Origin: Nitrospirota bacterium
GTDB taxonomy: Bacteria > Nitrospirota > Thermodesulfovibrionia > Thermodesulfovibrionales > Dissulfurispiraceae
Assembly: GCA_013349595.1 (NCBI GenBank)
Contig: DUZI01000290.1
Coordinates: 1-5,515 of the forward strand
Length of the DNA: 5,515 nucleotides
Direction: 5' to 3'
Shown here piece after piece: positions 1 through 5,379 of this stretch (positions are counted from its first letter, which is position 1; every line of letters starts with the position of its first letter). The notes under the pieces are model-generated. The model made no database searches and was not told the DNA's origin. It worked only from the letters and a program-made list of their open reading frames with translations. Position numbers and translations under genes: made by a program.

Positions 1-1068
1 AATCCAGCCCTTAAGGCAAAGTTTGAATACCTATGGGGGAGTCCAATACCATCAAAGGTTGGCCTAAATTCATTAGAAATGTTAAGTGCGATCAATAATA
101 AGACCTTAAAGGCTCTATATATAATTGGTGAAAATCCTCTTATGACAGACCCAAACACAAAGCATGTCTTTAATACCTTTAGAAATCTCGATTTATTGGT
201 CTTACAGGACATTTTCATGACTGAGACCGCAATGCTTGCAGATGTAATCTTGCCTGCTGCATCTTTTGCTGAAAAAGATGGAACCTTTACAAATACTGAC
301 AGGAGGGTTCAAAGGGTGAGGAAAGCCTTACAACCGCCCGGTGAGGCAAGGACAGATTTAGAGATAATCATAAGTTTATCGGAAAGACTAAATAATCCGA
401 TGAACTTTAAAAAGGCAGAAGAAGTATGGATAGAATACGGCAAGGTCTGGCCTGCCATTGCTGGTATTACTTATCAACGACTTGAAAAAAAAGGAATACA
501 TTGGCCATGTCCTACAAAAGACCATCCTGGAACAAGGTATTTATATCAGGCAGGATTTCCTGTTGGAAGGGCTAAGTTTTCACAAGTTGATCAAACAGAA
601 TCTCATGAAAGGCTTGATGAGGAATTTAATTATCTTCTTATTACAGGAAGAAACTTGTTTCATTATCATTCTGGTTCAATGACAAGAAGAATCAAGGCTA
701 TTGAAAAGGTTGCGGGCACACCTTATGTAGAAATGTCAGAGATTGACATGAAGATTAATAATCTTGAAGAAGGTGAAACTGTTAAAATTCAATCAAAAAG
801 CGGTGCTATCACTTTATTGGTTAGAAAGAGTAAGACTGTAAAAAAAGGAATAATATTTATTCCAATGCACTATGCTGAGGCTTGTGCAAATGTATTGACA
901 TCAGACGTATCTGATAAGATCGTCAATACACCAGAATACAAAATCACAGCAGTGAAGATAATTAAAACCAAGGCAGAGATAGATAAGGATACACAAATAA
1001 AGCAACTTAAAGATGAGATTGCCTTTTTAAGGGCAGAGATCGAGAGATTACGAGAGAAAAAGACATAA
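1..1068 (+). CDS. fdhF: Formate dehydrogenase alpha (catalytic) subunit, molybdopterin oxidoreductase; 5'-truncated by window edge
   Basis: The reading frame is open from base 1, so this is the last 355 codons of a longer gene; the first in-frame ATG, at 79, lies inside the domain and is not the start. The family oxidises formate to CO2 at a Mo/W-bis-MGD centre and passes electrons to Fe-S partner subunits. Visible hallmarks are ALYIIGENPLMTDPN near 112-156, the ADVILPAASFAEKDGTFTNT block near 238-297, and the segment with WPCPTKDHPGTRYL near 502-543, all typical of formate dehydrogenase alpha chains. The molybdopterin-dinucleotide-binding domain covers about 628-966, with LLITGRNLFHYHSGSMTRR and later PMHYAEACANVLT. 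The N-terminal Fe-S domains and the Cys/Sec ligand of the metal lie outside the window, so NAD-linked, hydrogenase-linked and membrane types cannot be told apart (fdhA is an equally fair name). An extra charged coiled-coil tail (985-1065) follows the usual end of the family. The next gene starts 17 bases after the stop. Confidence 0.93.
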   Translation, partial: NPALKAKFEYLWGSPIPSKVGLNSLEMLSAINNKTLKALYIIGENPLMTDPNTKHVFNTFRNLDLLVLQDIFMTETAMLADVILPAASFAEKDGTFTNTDRRVQRVRKALQPPGEARTDLEIIISLSERLNNPMNFKKAEEVWIEYGKVWPAIAGITYQRLEKKGIHWPCPTKDHPGTRYLYQAGFPVGRAKFSQVDQTESHERLDEEFNYLLITGRNLFHYHSGSMTRRIKAIEKVAGTPYVEMSEIDMKINNLEEGETVKIQSKSGAITLLVRKSKTVKKGIIFIPMHYAEACANVLTSDVSDKIVNTPEYKITAVKIIKTKAEIDKDTQIKQLKDEIAFLRAEIERLREKKT

Positions 1069-1072
1069 AAAA

Positions 1073-1078
1073 AGGAGG
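1073..1078 (+). promoter_or_regulatory. Shine-Dalgarno site of the cNMP-domain gene
   Basis: A full AGGAGG sits 7 bases before the ATG at 1086, in the 17-base gap after the formate dehydrogenase stop. It fixes the start of the 151-aa protein and predicts strong translation. No promoter-like sequence fits in the gap, which supports read-through from the upstream gene. Confidence 0.85.
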
Positions 1079-1085
1079 TAAATAT

Positions 1086-1541
1086 ATGGTAACAGTAGAG
1101 GATATTAGAGGACAAATACTATTTGAAGGCATGGATGAAGAAAATTTATCTGTCATAGCTGATAAGCTTCAGGTATTAAAGTTTAAGAAAGGTTCCACAA
1201 TTTTTAAAGAGAAAGATGAAACAAGAGGCATATATTTTATCTTTGAAGGAAAAATTGAGATTTCTAAAGTAACTGCTGGTGGATGGAAGCAGACCTTGGC
1301 GGTGCTTGGTCCTGGACATTTTTGTGGAGAGCTGTCAATCATAGAAAACAGAAAGCATGAGGCTGTTGCAGTAGCAATAGAAGATAGTGTTATCTTTTTG
1401 CTTGCTAAGGATGATTTTTACAAAATTGAAAAGGAAGAATTAATGCTGTCCAATCTAATATTAAAAAAACTTGTTTATGTAATGAGCAAGAATCTTAGAA
1501 GGATGAACGAGAAATTTTTAAATGCCTTAGTAAGTTACTAA
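1086..1541 (+). CDS. Stand-alone cyclic-nucleotide-binding-domain (Crp/cNMP-fold) protein without HTH
   Basis: This 151-aa soluble protein is essentially one cNMP-binding beta-barrel domain. It opens with the usual helical lead (ILFEGMDEENLSVIADKLQV, residues 11-30), then the barrel with KKGSTIFKEKDETRGIYFIFEG (34-55), the LGPGHFCGELSII stretch (74-86) and a C-terminal helix that runs on to residue 151. No helix-turn-helix follows, so it is not a classical Crp/Fnr regulator and probably acts by protein contact or as a regulatory subunit. In the phosphate-binding cassette the ribose-binding Glu (E82) is present. Aligned with GELALIYNTPRAATVVA, the phosphate-binding Arg becomes H91 and the next residue becomes E92, although R89-K90 lie close by. 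The ligand is therefore uncertain and binding may be lost. The ATG follows a perfect Shine-Dalgarno site. Position between a formate dehydrogenase gene and a Kai module suggests a signalling link between them, which is inference. Confidence 0.87.
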   Translation: MVTVEDIRGQILFEGMDEENLSVIADKLQVLKFKKGSTIFKEKDETRGIYFIFEGKIEISKVTAGGWKQTLAVLGPGHFCGELSIIENRKHEAVAVAIEDSVIFLLAKDDFYKIEKEELMLSNLILKKLVYVMSKNLRRMNEKFLNALVSY

Positions 1542-1561
1542 TTCTAGTTGTGGTTTTTTAA

Positions 1562-3541
1562 ATGAAACAGAATAATGAAAACTTAAGAGGGCTTTATCTG
1601 CCCCATCTAAAGATATTATTTATAAAACTTATCCCCCTTGTAATCCTTTTTAATATAAACTTTCTTTACTTTCATATAATTGTTGAGGCTTATACAATTG
1701 CAATTGGAGTTACTATTTTTGTAATCACCCTAAATACCCGGCGGTATTATGAAAATAGTTTTTTCACCATAATAGGTATTTCTTTTCTATCAGTAGCATT
1801 TATTGATTTTATTCATTCATTAACATATAAGGGTATGACAGTTTTTTCGGTTAATTCAGCAAATATGGCAACACAATACTGGATTTATGGTAGATATGTA
1901 CAAAGTATTTCAATCTTCTTGGCTTTATTTTTTATAACAAAAAAAATCAATTTTTATGCACTTATCTTTGCATATGCCATAGTTACATCTTTTCCACCGA
2001 TCATGATTGGATATAATATTTTTCCTACATCCTATATCGATGGTGTGGGACAAAGCAATTTTAAGATTATAAGCGAGTTTATAGTTGTGGTAATATTTCT
2101 TTACTCATTTCATTTAATCGGCAAATTTAGAGAATATTTTGGTTATTATGTGTACCATATGCTTAGAGCAGGTATTTTATTGTCAGCCTTAACAGAAATA
2201 GTATTTACTCTTTACATAGATGTTTACTCAATTACTAATGCAACTGGACATGTATTTAAGATGTCTGCCTTTTATTTCTTTTACCGTGCTTGTGTATATG
2301 CCACTTTAAATAAACCTATTGAGAGTATTTTTCATGACATAAATGAGAGCAAGAGATTTTTAATTAATATACTTGAGTCATTAACATATCCTTTTTATGT
2401 GGTAGATGTAAAAACAAAGAAGATAAAATTGGCAAATTCTGCAACTAACTTTGATGCAAAGAGTAATTTGACTTGTTACAGTGCCCTTTACAATAACTGT
2501 AGACCCTGTAGTCCTAATGGAGATTCATGTGTCATTGATGTTGTTAAAGAAACAAAAAGACCATTAGTGACTGAGATAAGTCACATAGGCAGTGATAAAA
2601 AGGAAAAAATAATAGAGCTTCATGTTTATCCAATTATTAATAATAATGGTGAGGTAGAAAAGATAATAGAGTATTGCTTTGATATTACTGATAAGAAAAG
2701 ACAAAAAGAGCAAATAAATAAACTATCTGTTGCTATTGAACACAGTTCAAATTCAATCATCATAACCGACACAAAAGGCACCATTGACTATGTAAATAAA
2801 AGCTTTTGTGACATTACAGGATATTCTTCAGATGAAATAATTGGACAGGATTTATCAATAATAAAATCTGGTTTTATCAACGATGAGATTTATGAAAACC
2901 TTTTGATGAGCATTAACAAAGGCAAGGTATGGCATGGTGAGATATGTAAAAAGAAAAAAAATGGAGAGTTAATATGGCAGCAACTTACAATGACACCCCT
3001 AAAAGACCCTTCAGGCAAGGCAACACACTACATAGGTATATTGGAAGATATTACTGACAGGATAAGGGCAGAACTGGCAGAGAAAAAGGCAGAAGAGACA
3101 GAAAAAAAGGTGCTTGAGCTTGAAAAAGAATTGGAGTCCTTAGATAGGCTAATAGGCTTACATCAACCTACAATAACAGCAAGATTTTATGGAAATATTC
3201 CAATTCGTGAAAGCATGCCTGAGTTATTTAATGAACTGGTAAATAGTTATAAAACACTCTTTAAAAAATACTTAGAATCACAAGTTTATAAGACTGAGTA
3301 TGACATAGTTGAGCATATGAAGCAGTATATTGATAATCTTGGTTCTTTTAGGGCAGGCCCAAGGGAGTTGATTGATTTACATACAACAGCCTTAAAAATT
3401 ATAACAAAGGAACTTCCGTATGAAAAAGCGCAGGCATATGTTAACGAGGGCAAGATACTGTTAATTGAATTAATGGGATATTTTGTAAGTTTTTATAGAA
3501 ATTATTTTATAATGACAGGTAAAAAGACAAAAGAACTTTAA
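1562..3541 (+). CDS. Membrane sensor: MASE3 + two PAS domains + coiled coil + KaiA/RsbU-like C-terminal domain
   Basis: This 659-aa protein is likely the input component of the kaiBC module. Residues about 20-250 form an integral-membrane MASE3 sensor with seven or eight hydrophobic segments and signatures such as DFIHSLTYKGMTVF, ATQYWIYGRY and ISEFIVVVIFL. PAS 1 (about 265-380) carries four cysteines, C305, C313, C316 and C323. PAS 2 with PAC (about 385-500) contains DTKGTIDYVNKSFCDITGYS. A charged coiled coil (500-532) follows. Residues about 550-650 are helical and resemble RsbU N-terminal and KaiA C-terminal domains, with IDLHTTALKIITKEL and LIELMGYFVSFYRN. There is no kinase core, GGDEF, EAL, methyl-accepting or PP2C domain, so the KaiA/RsbU-like tail is the only output. 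The start is the first possible ATG because an in-frame TAA occupies 1559-1561. It has no clear Shine-Dalgarno site, so expression may be low or coupled to the gene 20 bases upstream. Membrane and PAS calls are firm; the KaiA-like call is probable. Confidence 0.9.
   Translation: MKQNNENLRGLYLPHLKILFIKLIPLVILFNINFLYFHIIVEAYTIAIGVTIFVITLNTRRYYENSFFTIIGISFLSVAFIDFIHSLTYKGMTVFSVNSANMATQYWIYGRYVQSISIFLALFFITKKINFYALIFAYAIVTSFPPIMIGYNIFPTSYIDGVGQSNFKIISEFIVVVIFLYSFHLIGKFREYFGYYVYHMLRAGILLSALTEIVFTLYIDVYSITNATGHVFKMSAFYFFYRACVYATLNKPIESIFHDINESKRFLINILESLTYPFYVVDVKTKKIKLANSATNFDAKSNLTCYSALYNNCRPCSPNGDSCVIDVVKETKRPLVTEISHIGSDKKEKIIELHVYPIINNNGEVEKIIEYCFDITDKKRQKEQINKLSVAIEHSSNSIIITDTKGTIDYVNKSFCDITGYSSDEIIGQDLSIIKSGFINDEIYENLLMSINKGKVWHGEICKKKKNGELIWQQLTMTPLKDPSGKATHYIGILEDITDRIRAELAEKKAEETEKKVLELEKELESLDRLIGLHQPTITARFYGNIPIRESMPELFNELVNSYKTLFKKYLESQVYKTEYDIVEHMKQYIDNLGSFRAGPRELIDLHTTALKIITKELPYEKAQAYVNEGKILLIELMGYFVSFYRNYFIMTGKKTKEL
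3209..3511 (+). other. Region encoding the KaiA-C / RsbU-N-like output domain of the sensor
   Basis: Residues about 550-650 of the membrane sensor are predicted as a four-to-five-helix bundle. Compared from memory with Bacillus RsbU, the order is shared: a YxxLxxxYL-type helix near 563-571, a (I/L)xxIHxxxLK-type helix near 602-612 (here ELIDLHTTALK), and a final LIExMxGYxxxYxx-type helix near 634-645 (here LIELMGYFVSFY). KaiA C-terminal domains share the IH...L and final ...YR pattern. SCOP places KaiA-C and RsbU-N in one superfamily. KaiA-C binds the KaiC C-terminal tail and raises its autophosphorylation; RsbU-N binds the RsbT kinase. The adjacent kaiBC favours the first role. Confidence 0.72.
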
Positions 3542-3551
3542 GGAGGAGGAG
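3540..3551 (+). promoter_or_regulatory. Very strong Shine-Dalgarno site of kaiB
   Basis: AAGGAGGAGGAG overlaps the TAA stop of the sensor gene and lies directly before the kaiB ATG at 3554. Several ribosome pairing registers are possible. With the poor initiation site of the sensor, it predicts far more KaiB than sensor protein from one transcript. Bases 3540-3549 are exactly complementary to 3749-3758 inside kaiB. Confidence 0.85.
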
Positions 3552-3553
3552 AA

Positions 3554-3847
3554 ATGGGTAAATACTTACTTAAGCTTTATGTTACAGGCAAAACGGCAAA
3601 GTCTGAAAGGGCCATTAGCAATCTCAGACAAATATGTGAAGAGGAATTAAATGACCAATATGATATGATTGTAATAGATGTCCTCGAAAGGCCACAGCTT
3701 GCTGAGGAGGAAAAAATCCTTGCAACGCCAACCTTAATCAAACAGTTGCCTCCTCCTTTAAGGAGAATCATAGGTGATTTATCAGACAAAGAAAAGGTCT
3801 TATTAGGATTAGACTTACAGCCTTTTTCTGTGTCATCGAAAAAATAA
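3554..3847 (+). CDS. kaiB: Circadian clock protein KaiB
   Basis: This 97-aa protein matches KaiB along almost its whole length, with YLLKLYVTGKT at the N-terminus, VIDVLERPQLAEEEKILATP (residues 40-59), LPPPLRRIIGDLS (65-77) and KVLLGLDL (81-88). KaiB is a metamorphic thioredoxin-like protein. The ground state is a tetramer, and the fold-switched monomer binds the CI ring of phosphorylated KaiC and, in cyanobacteria, sequesters KaiA. The Gly and Asp that govern the fold switch (cyanobacterial G88 and D90 region) are kept as G85 and D87, so fold switching is plausible. The triple proline P66-P68 is intact. The acidic C-terminal tail of cyanobacterial KaiB is missing and is replaced by a short SVSSKK end. 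A KaiB-like N-terminal domain of the kinase SasA is excluded because the protein is complete and free-standing. The ATG follows a strong Shine-Dalgarno site, and kaiC begins 14 bases after the stop. Confidence 0.97.
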   Translation: MGKYLLKLYVTGKTAKSERAISNLRQICEEELNDQYDMIVIDVLERPQLAEEEKILATPTLIKQLPPPLRRIIGDLSDKEKVLLGLDLQPFSVSSKK

Positions 3848-3851
3848 GGAG
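3846..3851 (+). promoter_or_regulatory. Shine-Dalgarno site of kaiC
   Basis: AAGGAG overlaps the kaiB stop codon (TAA at 3845-3847) and lies 10 bases before the ATG at 3862. A second in-frame ATG at 3871 (Met4) is too far away, so the upstream start is preferred. The overlap with the stop suggests kaiB-kaiC translational coupling. Confidence 0.75.
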
Positions 3852-3861
3852 AAGAGAAAAG

Positions 3862-5379
3862 ATGCAGCCTATGATTAGTAATTTTATTGAAAAATTGCCG
3901 ACAGGTATACCTGGTTTTGACCTTATATCAAAGGGAGGAATTCCCAAAAACAGAACAACCCTCCTATCTGGGACTTCTGGAAGTGCTAAAACCGTATTTG
4001 CAGTCCAATTTTTATCAGCTGGCATTAAGCTATCAAATCAAAATGGTGTATTTGTAACATTTGAAGAATCACCACAAGATATTAAGAAAAATTTCATTTC
4101 ACTTGGGATTCCCATTGAACAATGGGAAAGAGAGGGCAAATGGGCTTTTGTTGATGCCTCACCTCAACCAGGAGAAAGTGTTCTTGAGAGCGGTTTATAT
4201 GATTTAGGTGCATTACTTGCACGGATAGAACATGCCATCAAAAAGGTTGATGCAAAAAGGATATCCATTGACTCTCTTGGTGCAATCTTTCACCAACTTA
4301 ATGATAAGTTTACAATTAGAAAAGAACTTCATAGAATTGCCACAGCACTTAAAAAAATGGGTGTTACTGCATTAATGACAGCAGAGCGTATAAGCGAATA
4401 TGGAAACATTGCAAGATATGATGTAGAAGAGTTTGTTGCTGATAATGTAGTAATCTTAAGAAATATCCTTGATGAAGAAAAGCGAAGAAGAACCATAGAG
4501 ATACTAAAGTTTAGAGGAACAGATCATCAAAAAGGAGAGTTTCCTTTTACTGTAATTCCAGATGAAGGCATTATAATAATCCCTCTTTCTGCTATTGAAT
4601 TAAAACAAAGGTCTTCTGATTATAGAGTTACCTCTGGAAATGATGAGCTTGATAAGATGTGTGGAGGTGGATTCTTTAGAGATTCAATAATCCTTGTATC
4701 TGGCGCCACAGGGACTGGTAAAACCTTAATGGTTACAGAATTTATGGCAGCAGCAAAGAATAATGAGCGATGTTTATTATTTGCCTTTGAAGAAAGTAGA
4801 GAACAATTATTTAGAAATGCTCGTGGTTGGGGTATTGACTTTGAAAAGTATGAAACTGAAGGCAAGCTGAAGGTAGTATGTGAATATCCTGAGGTCAAGG
4901 GACTTGAAGACCATTTAATTATCATTAAAGATACAATCGCCCAATTCAAACCGACGAGGGTGGCAATAGACAGTTTATCTGCCTTAGAAAGGGTATCAAC
5001 AGATAAAGGCTTTAGGGAGTTTGTCATTGGCATAACATCATTTATTAAGCATCAAGAGATAGTTGGGATTTTTACCTCGACAACGCCGTCACTAATGGGT
5101 GGGACATCTGTTACAGAGACCCATATCTCAACCCTTACTGACTCTATCATATTATTAAGATATGTTGAGGTTTATGGAGAGATGAAGAGATGTCTTACTG
5201 TGCTTAAGATGAGAGGGTCGATGCATGATAAAGAAATCAGAGAATTTCATATTGACAATCTTGGAATGCACATAGGCAAACCCTTTAGAAATGTTACAGG
5301 CATTTTATCAGGCAAACCTGCGTTTATACAGTCTTATGATATGGAAAGACTTGGCAAAATGTTTAATGAAGATAAATAA
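3862..5379 (+). CDS. kaiC: Circadian clock ATPase/autokinase KaiC (double-domain)
   Basis: This 505-aa protein is full length for KaiC (519 aa in Synechococcus) and has both RecA-like domains. CI (about 10-245) carries a Walker A motif GTSGSAKT (37-44), catalytic pair E68-E69 in VTFEESPQDI, Walker B D137 and the AERISEYGNIARYDVEEF block (174-191). CII (about 255-485) has a canonical GATGTGKT (281-288), E310-E311 in FAFEESREQL, Walker B D370 and the phosphorylation loop with T418, S423 and T424, equivalent to Synechococcus T426, S431 and T432. The family forms hexamers; CI hydrolyses ATP slowly and binds KaiB, and CII autophosphorylates and dephosphorylates. The CI Walker A has Ala in place of the last Gly. 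The C-terminal tail (483-505), the KaiA-binding element in cyanobacteria, is present but about six residues shorter. It is the last gene visible in the string and probably pairs with the KaiB upstream and the KaiA-like sensor tail. The output pathway (SasA/RpaA type) is not in the window. Confidence 0.97.
   Translation: MQPMISNFIEKLPTGIPGFDLISKGGIPKNRTTLLSGTSGSAKTVFAVQFLSAGIKLSNQNGVFVTFEESPQDIKKNFISLGIPIEQWEREGKWAFVDASPQPGESVLESGLYDLGALLARIEHAIKKVDAKRISIDSLGAIFHQLNDKFTIRKELHRIATALKKMGVTALMTAERISEYGNIARYDVEEFVADNVVILRNILDEEKRRRTIEILKFRGTDHQKGEFPFTVIPDEGIIIIPLSAIELKQRSSDYRVTSGNDELDKMCGGGFFRDSIILVSGATGTGKTLMVTEFMAAAKNNERCLLFAFEESREQLFRNARGWGIDFEKYETEGKLKVVCEYPEVKGLEDHLIIIKDTIAQFKPTRVAIDSLSALERVSTDKGFREFVIGITSFIKHQEIVGIFTSTTPSLMGGTSVTETHISTLTDSIILLRYVEVYGEMKRCLTVLKMRGSMHDKEIREFHIDNLGMHIGKPFRNVTGILSGKPAFIQSYDMERLGKMFNEDK

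Noticed and set aside
458..682. 74-codon + strand frame inside formate dehydrogenase
   Set aside because: It overlaps conserved formate dehydrogenase sequence in another frame and has no ribosome binding site or recognisable domain.
895..920. TTGACA with a TAAGAT-like hexamer, a possible internal promoter
   Set aside because: The spacing is about 14 bases, the -10 match is poor, and the site lies in conserved formate dehydrogenase coding sequence.
870..1115. Minus-strand frame of 81 codons across the fdh/cNMP-domain junction
   Set aside because: It is hydrophobic low-complexity sequence produced by the reverse of lysine/glutamate-rich coding; it covers two well-supported genes.
3062..3541. 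Histidine kinase output at the end of the PAS sensor
   Set aside because: No H-box or HATPase N/G1/G2 motifs exist after the coiled coil; the end fits a KaiA/RsbU-like domain instead.
3577..4025. Two minus-strand frames across kaiB and the start of kaiC
   Set aside because: Both are antisense shadows of highly conserved KaiB/KaiC coding sequence.
4620..5033. 137-codon open frame on the minus strand inside kaiC
   Set aside because: It lies antisense to the conserved CII domain of KaiC, shows no recognisable domain and is a frame shadow.
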